Both the position numbers and the translations under genes were made by a program. Positions 24,528 through 33,864 of a DNA stretch of 64,000 nt are shown in pieces. The first letter of the stretch is position 1, and every line of letters starts with the position of its first letter. The notes below the pieces were generated by a model. The model made no database searches. It was not told the DNA's origin and saw only the letters and a program-made list of their open reading frames with translations. Origin of the DNA: Marinimicrobium hydrolyticum (GTDB lineage Bacteria > Pseudomonadota > Gammaproteobacteria > Pseudomonadales > Cellvibrionaceae); contig NZ_JAVDDU010000006.1 of NCBI RefSeq assembly GCF_030848505.1, positions 1 through 64,000 on the forward strand, written 5' to 3'.

Positions 24528-25358
24528 GTGGCTATAACAAAATACGGTGTCTACACCGCCAGTTTTCGTCTTCTTAAAGAGCTCCAAAGGAAACCGACTC
24601 GAAGCGAAGTACACGAAGCGCTTGGGGGTGGGGGTTCGCGCGGTACTATCCAAAAGTTTATGAAGGCTTGGGAGGAAGAGCACGCCTCAACCATTGCCGC
24701 AACAGGATCTGAAGCGGGGGCCGGTTCACCTCTGCCGGATCCGTTAATGGCACTGGTCTTATCGATACATGAGCGCGCTTGCGCCGGTGCAGCGGAAATA
24801 GCAGCGGAGGGCGTGGCGGCCGGCGAAAAGCGCGCGGTGGAGGCCGAAAGCGCTGTGATCCAGGCCCAAGCTCAATTGGCCGACGCCCGGGCTCAGGCGG
24901 CCCAGGAAGTTGAGGTCATCCAAGCCAAACTGGAGGCGGCCACCGAGGAGCGGACCCGACTGTTCGGGCGCTTCGCTTCTCTCGAAGATGATGTTGCAAC
25001 CTGGAAAGACCAGGCCAAGTCACACCATGACCAGGCTACGAACTTGGCCGCAGAGAACCGGACACTGCATGGAAAAATAACGGCCCTCGGGGAGGAGCTA
25101 TCCCGCGCCGTGCAGGACCGCTCCGCTGCTGAGGTCTCGCGGCAGTCTTCGATCGATGAGGCGCGTCGGCACGAGCAGGAGGCTATCGCTATGACGGCCG
25201 AGCTGGATGCCTTGCGAAAAGGAAACGCCACTGTGGAGCGCAAACACCAGGCGGAAATCTCTGCCTTGAGGGAAGAAGTAACCGCCCTGCTTCGCCGCAA
25301 CCAGCAACTCTCTGCTCATGCTGAGGCGCTTGAACTGCACATTTCAGACTCTTGTTAG
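24528..25358 (+). CDS. kfrA: KfrA-like plasmid DNA-binding coiled-coil protein (276 aa)
   Basis: The N-terminal domain (YGVYTASFRLLKELQRKPTR, then EALGGGGSRGTIQKFMKAWE) is the KfrA_N DNA-binding motif. Residues about 95-275 are a long Ala/Glu-rich coiled coil (QAQAQLADARAQAAQEVEVI). KfrA proteins of IncP-like plasmids are autorepressors that form filamentous multimers and help stable inheritance. Start is GTG with GAAAGGG ahead. It is far from the par locus (about 31 kb) in this plasmid. Confidence 0.82.
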   Translation: MAITKYGVYTASFRLLKELQRKPTRSEVHEALGGGGSRGTIQKFMKAWEEEHASTIAATGSEAGAGSPLPDPLMALVLSIHERACAGAAEIAAEGVAAGEKRAVEAESAVIQAQAQLADARAQAAQEVEVIQAKLEAATEERTRLFGRFASLEDDVATWKDQAKSHHDQATNLAAENRTLHGKITALGEELSRAVQDRSAAEVSRQSSIDEARRHEQEAIAMTAELDALRKGNATVERKHQAEISALREEVTALLRRNQQLSAHAEALELHISDSC

Positions 25359-25372
25359 TTTTGGATAGCCTT

Positions 25373-25411
25373 GGTAACGCCGCCAGTAAATTTCCAAAAC
25401 GCCGCGTTACC
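25373..25411. terminator. Inverted repeat between convergent genes
   Basis: GGTAACGC at 25373-25380 pairs with GCGTTACC at 25404-25411 across a 23-base loop. It lies between the convergent KfrA-like and barrel genes. No T-tract follows, so termination is only a guess. Confidence 0.3.
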
Positions 25412-25435
25412 GTAGCCTTTAGGTCTATGTTGGGT

Positions 25436-26065
25436 TTACCAGGTAAACGTGTAACCCGCTGTGAGCGTATAGCCTGCCTGATAGTCCTCTGCACGAATTT
25501 CAATTTTGTGCTTAGTCTGAAACCATGTGGCAAAGCCGAATCGGATGGTACTATCCGTCTCAGCTATGTTGTAGTCTGTGTAGCGAACATTAAATTCGAA
25601 GAAATTCAGGAAATCGGACAGGACGCCGCTAGGAATCCACGTTCTGGCTTCGACCCCGTAGACAGCCCCTTTGGCATCTCCCTTTACGCACTCATCATCA
25701 ACGCAGAATTCGTTGTCGAACCGGGCAAACCCAGCAAACGGCACCAGGTCTATACGACGGCTGACCCCCAACGGCATTTCAGCCGTGAGCGAGATCTGTT
25801 GGTGTTTCGCGGTCTGGTGTTCTTCTGTACGATCGCTGCCCCGGTCCACACTTCCGGATAGGCGAAAAGCTAGATTGTCTGTAGCTTGGATGCTACCGAA
25901 TGCACGATAGCTTGAACCACTATCAATGAGCAGGGTTTCTGCCTCATTGTCCAGGCTGTAGGCGCCGGCCTGTACACCGGCTTCGGTGTAGCTGAAGTTG
26001 CTGGCAGCGACGGTGTGGCATGCACACAAGAGAGCGCTGGCAAGAATGCTTTGTGTTTTATTCAT
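25436..26065 (-). CDS. Outer-membrane beta-barrel protein (209 aa)
   Basis: The signal peptide MNKTQSILASALLCACHTVA is followed by alternating beta-strands (FSYTEAGVQAGAYSL, FRLSGSVDRGS, FEFNVRYTDYNI) and ends in YTLTAGYTFTW, the aromatic C-terminal signature recognised by the BAM machine. The longer frame up to 26185 would overlap pilV and lacks a signal peptide at its N terminus, so I start at the ATG at 26065. Size suggests 8 strands. It follows the pilus operon by 34 bp and may be co-transcribed, for example as a surface-exclusion or recipient-contact protein; that role is speculative. Confidence 0.7.
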   Translation of the reverse strand: MNKTQSILASALLCACHTVAASNFSYTEAGVQAGAYSLDNEAETLLIDSGSSYRAFGSIQATDNLAFRLSGSVDRGSDRTEEHQTAKHQQISLTAEMPLGVSRRIDLVPFAGFARFDNEFCVDDECVKGDAKGAVYGVEARTWIPSGVLSDFLNFFEFNVRYTDYNIAETDSTIRFGFATWFQTKHKIEIRAEDYQAGYTLTAGYTFTW

Positions 26066-26099
26066 AAAAAGGGATCTCTCTAATTGTTTGTGGGGCTCG

Positions 26100-27683
26100 T
26101 TATACTTCTTCCAACCTATGGGCTCTAACCATATCGACTCGCAATCCTTCCGAGCCTGTACAGGCGTTCTGGCCCATGTAGACATTTATAGAGGAGCTGC
26201 CTGCAGAGGTTCTAGGTGTAGAGTAGTAAACCGAAAATGGGTGTGATAAGTGTCCAGAGCCCTGCATCTGTAGAATAACCATTCTGTCCGTGTTCACACC
26301 GAACTGCTTGGGCGTATTAATCGCTACGCGGTGCCCAGAGTTATGATGGCAGTGGACGACAAAGTCCACTTTATATGTTCCTGCGGGCAATGTCGGTGTG
26401 GTCCCCAGAGCCGACCATGATGAGCCTCCAGGCCTGTTAATGGGTCGTCCGCCAACTCTCGTGGTCCGATGTTGATATTCCGCGCTTACTTTTCTCCAGC
26501 GCCCGCTTCGGCATTGCACCAGCTCATCCGAATTCGTTCGATTTATCGATCCACGATGGTCGCAGGACGACCCTTCGCTAACACTTCCTAGTATTCTGTA
26601 ATAGGGAGCTGCCATCGTTTCTTGGGCGCGCAGATGTCCATGCACTTCGGTGTAGCCATAAATATCTGTTCTCCCGTCAATGCGGGTCCTACCGCGGAGC
26701 TGGTTCTGAACGCTAGTAGAGGACGTGTCTCCAAAAGTGTCGAATCTACCAAGAACACCCAGCCTGCCATCAATTTGGGTGCGACCTCTCAGGCGGTTTT
26801 GAATATTAGAGGAGCTTTCGTCACCGTACGTGTTAAATGTCCCATGCACGTTAACCCTACCCCGAAAGTCACTTGTACCGTTGGGCCTTATCACTCCAGC
26901 GGTGCCACTGGACGGTCGCCCTATGAGGGCGTTTGCGTACGCGTCTCCCGCCACCTCCAGATCCGTCCGCGAGGTGACCCGGTTATTGGTAATGTTAAAG
27001 CCACCCTGGTTGCCAGCACTTCTTATCTCATCGGTGCGGAGACGCCCGGCGCGGACTTCCTGATCTATGACTGCACTACGGAGTCTTGAGGAGCCGCTTG
27101 GGTTTACGGAATAGTTACTGTCGCTACGGGATACCAACCGGTCAGCCTGCACGTCACCGACGTTGGTAATGTCGTGCCCATCTGCGTTCATATTCCCTTC
27201 CAGAGGGGTTGACCCATCCAGTCGGTAATATGAATCCAGAACGGCCTGCAAGCTTGCCTCAAATCCAGGGCGATCAACCTGGTACCGAACCTCAGTCCCG
27301 AAACGCTGGCCGTTGGGAAGGACCCCTGCGAGCCGTCGAGCATACCTCTCATCGCCAGTTTGGTACCGAACGATGATCCAGTTGCCACCAATGTTTGTCA
27401 GTGTGAACTGATCAGCGTATCGAGGCATATTGGCATCAGGATGCTCTCTCAAAAACCCACCACTGACTAGCTCGGCAATGCTGCTGGGCCAATCATTGGT
27501 TTCTTGGCGAAAGTATTTGACCGCTTCGGAAACACGCATGGCTCGTTCACCCAATGCGTCAACCTGTCGAGTCACTACCTGCGTTTGCATGGTATTCGAG
27601 GCTATAACTGTTATAACAGACATGATTGCTAGCACAACCATTATCTCCATTAACGTCATACCTGCTGAGGTCTTTCGTCTCAT
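26100..27683 (-). CDS. pilV: PilV-like minor pilin/tip adhesin (about 527 aa)
   Basis: Begins with a type IV prepilin leader and hydrophobic helix (GMTLMEIMVVLAIMSVITVI). The middle is a thin repetitive shaft with the PilV phrase GHDITNVGDVQADRL and two copies of a motif F-D/N-T-x-GD-x-SS-x-x-x-QN-x-LRGRT-x-IDGR. SEGSSCDHRG and LVQCRSGRW follow, as in IncI PilV, then a tip domain of about 130 residues. PilV tips choose recipient cells in liquid mating. There are no shufflon repeats or rci gene downstream, so the tip is fixed. The ATG at 27689 is an alternative start. Confidence 0.8.
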   Translation of the reverse strand: MRRKTSAGMTLMEIMVVLAIMSVITVIASNTMQTQVVTRQVDALGERAMRVSEAVKYFRQETNDWPSSIAELVSGGFLREHPDANMPRYADQFTLTNIGGNWIIVRYQTGDERYARRLAGVLPNGQRFGTEVRYQVDRPGFEASLQAVLDSYYRLDGSTPLEGNMNADGHDITNVGDVQADRLVSRSDSNYSVNPSGSSRLRSAVIDQEVRAGRLRTDEIRSAGNQGGFNITNNRVTSRTDLEVAGDAYANALIGRPSSGTAGVIRPNGTSDFRGRVNVHGTFNTYGDESSSNIQNRLRGRTQIDGRLGVLGRFDTFGDTSSTSVQNQLRGRTRIDGRTDIYGYTEVHGHLRAQETMAAPYYRILGSVSEGSSCDHRGSINRTNSDELVQCRSGRWRKVSAEYQHRTTRVGGRPINRPGGSSWSALGTTPTLPAGTYKVDFVVHCHHNSGHRVAINTPKQFGVNTDRMVILQMQGSGHLSHPFSVYYSTPRTSAGSSSINVYMGQNACTGSEGLRVDMVRAHRLEEV

Positions 27684-28213
27684 CGGCATACCTCGGTATC
27701 GTCCTCATAATGTAAGCGTAAGTGCCCTATTAGCGATGCCCCTCCCGGACGACTAAATACTTCCGGCGATGCCTCCCATATTGCCCGGTGGGTTGCTGAG
27801 ATCCTGTCGGAGCCAAGCACTCGATAGAGGTAATGGACAGAATACTGGCTGTCCATAGGCGCCAACACCCGTACCCTTGTTCTTTCACTCGCGTTTCCCC
27901 AGATAATGCTTACCCACATATCGTCACCCCAGGGATTATTTGCGGCATTCGCATTGGGCAAAAATCCTTCGTTGACCAGCCTGTTAATACTCGGGCTAGG
28001 CCGCGCTGACACAGGAATGACCTGGCAGTACGCCTCATAAAATCCTTGCCCTGCTGTTAGCAGGATTTTTACGTTGTTTTTTATCTGTTCCGCCTGACTG
28101 TTCCGCATTAGTGCACTCACCGCGTTCGCGGTGAGTGCCACCATGACTGCTCCGATAGCCAATGCGACCAACGTTTCAGTCAACGCAATGCCTTTTTGTC
28201 GGCGTTTATGCAT
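27680..28213 (-). CDS. Type IV pilin-like protein, second pilin (177 aa)
   Basis: A class III signal (QKGIALTETLVALAIGAVMV) with the Glu at +5 and a long hydrophobic helix, then an alpha-helical spine and a soluble head with two Cys (one in YEAYCQV, one at the very C terminus, EVCR) that could form a disulfide. It lies between PilS and PilV, overlapping pilV by 4 bp. In IncI thin-pilus operons this place is taken by PilT/PilU, so a second pilin here is unusual. It may be a priming minor pilin. Confidence 0.7.
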   Translation of the reverse strand: MHKRRQKGIALTETLVALAIGAVMVALTANAVSALMRNSQAEQIKNNVKILLTAGQGFYEAYCQVIPVSARPSPSINRLVNEGFLPNANAANNPWGDDMWVSIIWGNASERTRVRVLAPMDSQYSVHYLYRVLGSDRISATHRAIWEASPEVFSRPGGASLIGHLRLHYEDDTEVCR

Positions 28214-28218
28214 GGCAT

Positions 28219-28680
28219 TTAGCCTCGGAAGTGCACTGTCAGCGTACCACCTGAACAGGCTGCCCCCATGGCGTTAGGTTCAAACGAGCGTGCAACACGA
28301 TTACAAAGCGACTCCCCCAGACCCGTAGCGGTCGCTGTAATATTGCTGTTGTTCGAGCTGTGGGGCCCGATCGTATAGTTCCCGCCCAGCGGATTTACGC
28401 CCGAGCAGTTTGCCCACGGAAACTCTACGTAGTCGTCTGAAACAAGCGCTTCACAGGTCAAACCAGTATAGTTCGGTCGGTTCCCTCTAAAGTTATTCGC
28501 CGCAACGCGAAGCTCCCCAATCTCATTCAAGAGTCGAGTTTCGCTCGATGCTGCATTTGTTCGGCTGATCTGATTCCAGACAGCTAAACCCAATACCGCC
28601 AGGACCCCGAGTGCAACAAGTAGTTCGGCAAGTGCAAGTCCTTTCTGATTCTTAAACTTAGTTCGCTTAGTCATTTTCAA
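28219..28680 (-). CDS. pilS: Major thin-pilus prepilin, PilS-like (153 aa)
   Basis: A basic leader is cleaved at KG-LALAELLVALGVLAVLGL, with the conserved Glu five residues into the mature chain. The head has three or four Cys (GLTCEAL, WANCSGVNP, SLCNRVAR, GAACSGG). Length and Cys layout match PilS of type IVb pili. AGGAG precedes the ATG. No prepilin peptidase (PilU) gene is present nearby, so processing must rely on a host PilD or a gene elsewhere. Confidence 0.78.
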   Translation of the reverse strand: MKMTKRTKFKNQKGLALAELLVALGVLAVLGLAVWNQISRTNAASSETRLLNEIGELRVAANNFRGNRPNYTGLTCEALVSDDYVEFPWANCSGVNPLGGNYTIGPHSSNNSNITATATGLGESLCNRVARSFEPNAMGAACSGGTLTVHFRG

Positions 28681-28699
28681 TTTCTCCTAGATTAAATTT

Positions 28700-28723
28700 G
28701 GTGTCTCCCTATCTGAAAACACC
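28700..28723 (-). terminator. Small hairpin between pilR and pilS
   Basis: GGTGT and ACACC pair across 14 bases in the 56-bp space before the major pilin gene. It is weak. It could protect a processed pilS message or partly terminate upstream transcription, which would help give the pilin its own expression level. Confidence 0.25.
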
Positions 28724-28736
28724 GTTTGTAAATTCT

Positions 28737-29822
28737 TCAGGGTCGAGCTCCCATTACTACCGATACAACCGCAATGACGTTATACAATACCCAGCCCCAC
28801 AGAAAGAATGTTCCGATCATTGCGATCTTTGAAAGCCTAGCCATTACCCGTTCGCCGATATCCTCAGCGGCTTGTTCAAGCGCTTCAATGATATAGGCAT
28901 CATCCGCTTCAGCGTATAGTTTCACCAACGACACGTATTCATCGTCTAGCAAGCCGATATCCAGCGCATTAACGATCCCCTTGGTTCCTTCTTGCGTCTC
29001 CTTGCCTACACCGCGTAGTGCTTCTTTCATATTGTAGACATGGCTTTGCTGGTATGGACTTCCCGTGTCTCCCAGCAAACGGATGATGTGAAACGGTTTC
29101 ATGTCGAATCGCTTCAAGAGCGCGAATGTCGCTACGACATTGGCGCCAATCGAAAGTCGGTAGCCTGAAAATAGGGGTATGTGATCGAACGTGTCTCTGA
29201 TGGGGCCTACGTGATTGGCAAGCCACCAGCGAGCATAGAACAACCCAGCCACTAAGAGTACAACGATCCACGGAAACCAATACTTATAGAAGTTTGCGAC
29301 GCTGACAAAGTGCTGTGCACCTTCGGGTATTTGGCCTTGGTTCATCGCGACTAGCGTTGGAAGAAGAAACCCGCTAAGCCAGAAAATCATGAATGATGAT
29401 GCCAGTACGAACACCCCAGGATACGCCCACTTGCTCAAAACAGCGCTTTTAGCTTTGCTCGACTTGAGCATGTTCTTTGAGAGATACTCGATCGCCTCGA
29501 CAAATGTATTCGGGCCAGCATGCTCAGCAGCACGTAACGCCGATAATGTTACATCGTCATACCAGCCCTCAAGGGCATCGACTATCCCGCGCCCAGAGCG
29601 CAGATTGTCTAGGATGTCTCCGGCGATTATTTTTTCCTGCTTGCTCCCAAACTGCGCTAGATGCCGTGCGACCTCTACAGGGGGGCGCCCTACCCGCAGA
29701 GGCTTAGTCATGGTGCCAAGCAGTTGTGCTTGCTGCTTTTTGTTGAAAGAGAGGCGTCGTACCGTACTTTGATACAGTTGTGCAATATTCGTCTGTAGGT
29801 TTTCGAAAGTGTTCTCAAGCAT
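28737..29822 (-). CDS. pilR: Inner-membrane platform protein PilR (GspF/PilC family)
   Basis: 361 aa with the T2SF domain pattern duplicated: LAQFGSKQEKIIAGDILDNL ... LRAAEHAGPNTF and later the matching second half near VYNMKEALRGVG. Three strong hydrophobic segments (VFVLASSFMIFWLSGFLLP, WIVVLLVAGLFY, and IGTFFLWGWVLYNVIAVVS). This family couples the assembly ATPase to the growing pilus. It follows pilQ by one base. Confidence 0.85.
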   Translation of the reverse strand: MLENTFENLQTNIAQLYQSTVRRLSFNKKQQAQLLGTMTKPLRVGRPPVEVARHLAQFGSKQEKIIAGDILDNLRSGRGIVDALEGWYDDVTLSALRAAEHAGPNTFVEAIEYLSKNMLKSSKAKSAVLSKWAYPGVFVLASSFMIFWLSGFLLPTLVAMNQGQIPEGAQHFVSVANFYKYWFPWIVVLLVAGLFYARWWLANHVGPIRDTFDHIPLFSGYRLSIGANVVATFALLKRFDMKPFHIIRLLGDTGSPYQQSHVYNMKEALRGVGKETQEGTKGIVNALDIGLLDDEYVSLVKLYAEADDAYIIEALEQAAEDIGERVMARLSKIAMIGTFFLWGWVLYNVIAVVSVVMGARP

Positions 29823-29823
29823 C

Positions 29824-31599
29824 CTATGCGCCCTCTCTCGACAACCGCGCCTGTGCCGCCCGAGTCATCTCCAACCGGGCCTTCTGCAGCTTCTCAACCT
29901 TGCTTTTGAATTCTCCGTAGTCAAAAGCATCGGATCTAATACCGTAAGGGGATTCGAGAACGCGCTCGACGGACACTGGGCAGAGTTCCCCGCGCAAAAC
30001 TCTGCGTGTTGCCTTGTCAGACATACTTTCCCAGCCTTGGCCCTTGAGGTATTTGATCCACCCTTCTAGGTCTCGTTCCTTGATAAAATGCCGTCCGCGC
30101 TCGTCCAAAAGGATGATTTCAGCAATGGGCAGGCGGCCTTTCTCTCCAGATCCCCCGCAGTGAGTACATTGATTGTTGGCACTTCGATTGATGGTTTTGA
30201 TTGATGCAAAGCTCTCTGGGTGCATCTCCTCAAAGTGATCCTTAACCCGTACTAAGTCTTCATTGCTCCAACCGCTCGTGCCAATGGTGTGCAGCGGTAC
30301 CGCGCAGTGCTGGCAAAGCTTCCGTACGAGTCTTTGTGCGGTTATGGCTCGCACCAAGGAAGGTCCGCCAAGCTCATTCCACTCAAAGCCTAGGTCGGCC
30401 AGTCTCGGTATAGCCTCCGGCGCACTGTTGGTGTGCAACGTCGAAATCACAAGGTGCCCTGTGTTCGCTTGGTGACCCGAGTATTCCGCCACTTCAGTAT
30501 CTCGTATCTCACCGTATATGATCACATCAGGATCCTGCCGTAGAGCCGTACGGGCGTAACCTGCGAAGCTCGTTTCCTTTTGTGAGCCGACCTGGACCTG
30601 AACCACGTTTGGCAGGTTCACTTCCACTGGATCCTCGTAGGAAAGTATCTTGAGCGTGCTGGGCAGCGTTATGATGCCCGCGGCCATGGCAGATGATTTA
30701 CCCGAGCCTGTTGGGCCCGTGAACAGTACAACCCCATGTGGGAAGCGAAAAGCACGCTGCAGCAGTGCAATTTCGTCTCTCTCGTATCCAAGATCTTCGA
30801 AACCGGGGATTTTGCCCTCACCATCACCCGTGACCAGACGCATAACAATGCTCAGCCCGCGCGGAGAGGATTGTGGCTGATGGGAGTAACGTAGCTTTGT
30901 CGTAAGCCCATCAACCGTCACCTCAAAGGAGCCATCATTCGGTTTGTTCTCGTCAAAGGACTCTTTCGCGGTTCCCGATCCCATCTGGGCCTCATGATCG
31001 ATGATCATGGCGCCCATCTCCCGCGCCTCAGTCTCCTTCCAGATAAGAAACCCGCTCTGTTGAACAATAAGATCGCCATCGTTTCGGAACTTGATTACAG
31101 CCCTATTAGATTCTTTGTCGGTCTCAATGTGTATATCCGTGACTCCCTTCTCGCGAGCGGCGGCCACTAATGTGTCCAGGCGCCGTTGCACAGGGCTCCG
31201 AGTATCCTCGCCTTTAACCTCTAGGTTAGCGGTACGTTTGCGCCGGCGCCGGTCGGTTGACTCATTGCTTTGGAGTTCCCCGCTTAGGAACTCGATCACA
31301 CTAACGGCCGCTGGGCGCAATCTGGCCGGCTTGCCGTTTAGCGCCTTTTTTAACTGGGGTAGAAGTTTCATCAAGGCGTTGTATGCGGCCGCCTTACTTT
31401 CATTGTTAAAGAGAATGTCGCCATTGCTCAGCGGAACAATCCATCCAAACTTTAAGTCGCTGATGTATTGCATCAGCGCTTTGTTATCGATCCGTTCTGC
31501 TTCTACATCTGTGATAGTTTGGACCGCAGTGGTCTTCAGGCCCTTCGCCTGCTCGGCCAAGATTGCGGCGTCCTCCACACTTTTGTATGCACTGTTCAT
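29824..31599 (-). CDS. pilQ: Pilus assembly ATPase PilQ (GspE/PilB family)
   Basis: 591 aa. Walker A GPTGSGKSSAM lies at about residue 292, followed by the Asp box and Walker B region (DPDVIIYGEIRDTEVAEYSG) and the His box (TGHLVISTLHTNSAPEAIPR). A zinc-binding tetracysteine follows (LCQHCAVPL and CTHCGG), as in GspE-type extension ATPases. A cytoplasmic hexamer powering pilus assembly is expected. No separate retraction ATPase is seen in the window. Confidence 0.9.
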   Translation of the reverse strand: MNSAYKSVEDAAILAEQAKGLKTTAVQTITDVEAERIDNKALMQYISDLKFGWIVPLSNGDILFNNESKAAAYNALMKLLPQLKKALNGKPARLRPAAVSVIEFLSGELQSNESTDRRRRKRTANLEVKGEDTRSPVQRRLDTLVAAAREKGVTDIHIETDKESNRAVIKFRNDGDLIVQQSGFLIWKETEAREMGAMIIDHEAQMGSGTAKESFDENKPNDGSFEVTVDGLTTKLRYSHQPQSSPRGLSIVMRLVTGDGEGKIPGFEDLGYERDEIALLQRAFRFPHGVVLFTGPTGSGKSSAMAAGIITLPSTLKILSYEDPVEVNLPNVVQVQVGSQKETSFAGYARTALRQDPDVIIYGEIRDTEVAEYSGHQANTGHLVISTLHTNSAPEAIPRLADLGFEWNELGGPSLVRAITAQRLVRKLCQHCAVPLHTIGTSGWSNEDLVRVKDHFEEMHPESFASIKTINRSANNQCTHCGGSGEKGRLPIAEIILLDERGRHFIKERDLEGWIKYLKGQGWESMSDKATRRVLRGELCPVSVERVLESPYGIRSDAFDYGEFKSKVEKLQKARLEMTRAAQARLSREGA

Positions 31600-31633
31600 G
31601 GCGTCACCTTGTTTAGAGTTCTCCTTGGAGTCG

Positions 31634-32503
31634 CTAGTCTTCTGAGTCGGCGTAGGGGTCGTAGGTTATATCGGTGCTGCTCTGCAGAGAGCCACCTCCA
31701 CCTTGCTGGTTTCCGATAGGCTGAACGACCCCAAACCTTCGGCTGGTATTGTCATTTATCGCCAAGCTGGCTCGCTCTCCGGAGGCGACGCCCTGTAGGA
31801 CGGCAGCGCCTTGGTCGGCATCTGTGCTGACTAGCCTTACGCCGCCGGCTGCTTGTCCGACAGTTAGGCGACGCATGCTGCCATCTACAGTAACAAGCGC
31901 TGTCTGACCATTGACCTGGTGTAACGTGGCGGACTGCTCTGGTTTTGGTGTGGCTTGACGCAAGCGGCGCTCGATTTCAGCATCTAGCTGATCGATTCGA
32001 GCATTCACAGCGGAGCCGCCATCACCGGCCGAGGCTTCTTGGAAAACATGCACAGGCTCAGGCGTGCTTCGGCTTTCCCGGGCCTGATGCTCCTGGATCT
32101 GCGTCAAGCGATTTTCTCGCTCAACGCGCGCCCGCAGTTCTTCGATTTCAGCCCTACCCCGCTCAGCTTCGATAACGGCTTGCTCTTTTTGCCGCTCGAA
32201 GGTCGCTATATCCGCTTCAATCTGGGCAACCGTGCGGCGGTGGTACAAGTTTTCGAGTACGCTGCGTGAATGAGGGTCTACGAGTTCCGGATCTTCTGTT
32301 GCCTCGCGAAATTCGGGCAAGGTTGCTTCTCGCGGGGCGGGTATAAAGTCCTCTCTTTGTTGCTGCTCTTGCAAACCTAACTGGTTTGTTGGTGCGCCAT
32401 AGCCGTCATCGTAGAGTACGAATTCATAGAAGGCGTAGCCGCCCACCACCAATGCCCCAAAAACATAGAGAATTACCTTTCGCCGATCCATTGTTTTGCT
32501 CAT
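31634..32503 (-). CDS. pilP: PilP-like pilus biogenesis protein (289 aa)
   Basis: Position and layout fit IncI PilP. There is an N-terminal membrane helix (VILYVFGALVVGGYAFYEF), a long charged coiled-coil part (ATFERQKEQAVIEAERGRAE), and a small C-terminal beta domain with ALVTVDGSMRRLTVGQAAGG, typical of PilP/GspC-type secretin-contact domains. It links the inner-membrane platform to the PilN secretin. Sequence similarity in this family is low, so the call leans on gene order. Confidence 0.7.
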   Translation of the reverse strand: MSKTMDRRKVILYVFGALVVGGYAFYEFVLYDDGYGAPTNQLGLQEQQQREDFIPAPREATLPEFREATEDPELVDPHSRSVLENLYHRRTVAQIEADIATFERQKEQAVIEAERGRAEIEELRARVERENRLTQIQEHQARESRSTPEPVHVFQEASAGDGGSAVNARIDQLDAEIERRLRQATPKPEQSATLHQVNGQTALVTVDGSMRRLTVGQAAGGVRLVSTDADQGAAVLQGVASGERASLAINDNTSRRFGVVQPIGNQQGGGGSLQSSTDITYDPYADSED

Positions 32504-32515
32504 ACAAATGCTCTC

Positions 32516-33862
32516 TTATCGTGCTCCGAAAACGGAGATAACCGCTTCAATGTCGTATTCACCGTTATTCCAGTCCATCCTCGCAGAGGTGAGGTGGGCC
32601 GGAAAACGGCGGGTGGCCGTGCTCATCTGGAGCAATGTGTGCAACCCGGTTTCTGGGTATTGCAGCATGATCGCTTGACGGCTCCAATTGTCTGAAACCG
32701 CGGGCGACTGAATCGAAATACTGGTGGGGTGCGATGCTACGTTTAGCCGGTCTCTTACGGCTGTTACCGCGCTTTGGCGATTGGTGATTATGTAGTCGCC
32801 CTGACGCGGCTGGGTATTGAGGTGGATAGTGGCTATCGCCGCGTTTTCTATCAGCGTGGTGCTAACCTCTCGCCCAATGATCTTGGGCAGCAGTTCGAGG
32901 GACGACGCCCTTGCTCCCGGTCGGCTGGAGAGTTCACATAGAAGCTGATTCCCACCGTCATATTCGCAGCCCTCGAACAGCCACTGATCGCTCGATTGGG
33001 CCGCTTGCATTACAACAAATAGCTCCTCCAGTATGCTGCTAGCCGTTGGTTGTGACAAATGGGACCGGTAGCTGGAGTAGCGGTCGATGACTCTCACCAC
33101 TGTTTCTTCCCCCTTGAACACAAAGAACAAACTAGCGAGCAACGCGATAACTACCGCAACACCCACCAACTTAGTCGGAAGTCCCGGACCTTTGCTGGTG
33201 GTGAGTGATCGCAAGCTGTCCGAGAAGGGTGTCAGTCGGTACCGCTTGTCAGGCCGAATCTTGGGAAGCAGTTTCTCGTCAAGTTCATCGAGAACACAAT
33301 TGATCTCTTGGCCGTACAGCATCGCCAGGATGTTCGCTGGTGCGTCTCCGTAGTGAGACATTACCAGCTCTTCGTTCGCGCCAACCTCCTCCCCAGCGGC
33401 CATCAATGCGACCTTCAACTGAAGCGGCAGCTCTTCCTCATCATTCTGAATTAAGCAGTCGGTGACGACCTCTTCAGAATTCATGACGACAACTAGGGTT
33501 TGGTTCTCATCAACCGGCTCTATCCACAACCGCTGCCCTTTAGGCTTGAAGTGGTCTCTGGCGTGCTCTCCCAGTGCATACCCTTGCGCATTAGCGAAGA
33601 TGTAATGGGACTGTGCCCCTGCGCTGTAACCTGCCAGGCATATCGTTTCGTGAGTATCCCGCAAGGTGGTGACGCGCGAGATCTTGGAGCGTTTTGGCAG
33701 AGCCGCTGGGAGTGATTCGCGTATAGCCCCCACGACAAACTGCCGACCGTCGTCTCGAACGATCACTGAGGAAGCATCCTGCCCCGCTTCTGCAGACTCG
33801 CTCAATGCCGGCTCTTCTGGCTCCATACCCTCTTCAGGCGAATCCTGCTCATACTCGCTCAT
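32516..33862 (-). CDS. pilO: PilO-like pilus biogenesis protein (448 aa)
   Basis: Fits IncI PilO (about 430 aa) in size, order and topology. An N-terminal cytosolic domain of about 220 residues starts with an acidic segment (SPEEGMEPEEPALSES). One membrane helix follows (VGVAVVIALLASLFFVF), then a periplasmic C-terminal domain with a Cys pair (FEGCEYDGGNQLLCEL). It stands directly after pilN and before pilP. It probably joins platform and ATPase to the periplasmic parts. Called mainly from context. Confidence 0.7.
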   Translation of the reverse strand: MSEYEQDSPEEGMEPEEPALSESAEAGQDASSVIVRDDGRQFVVGAIRESLPAALPKRSKISRVTTLRDTHETICLAGYSAGAQSHYIFANAQGYALGEHARDHFKPKGQRLWIEPVDENQTLVVVMNSEEVVTDCLIQNDEEELPLQLKVALMAAGEEVGANEELVMSHYGDAPANILAMLYGQEINCVLDELDEKLLPKIRPDKRYRLTPFSDSLRSLTTSKGPGLPTKLVGVAVVIALLASLFFVFKGEETVVRVIDRYSSYRSHLSQPTASSILEELFVVMQAAQSSDQWLFEGCEYDGGNQLLCELSSRPGARASSLELLPKIIGREVSTTLIENAAIATIHLNTQPRQGDYIITNRQSAVTAVRDRLNVASHPTSISIQSPAVSDNWSRQAIMLQYPETGLHTLLQMSTATRRFPAHLTSARMDWNNGEYDIEAVISVFGAR

Positions 33863-33864
33863 GG

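Noticed and set aside
26100-27689. Shufflon (invertible pilV ends)
   Set aside because: No 19-bp inverted repeats, alternative C-terminal segments or rci-like recombinase follow pilV; the barrel gene starts 35 bp later.
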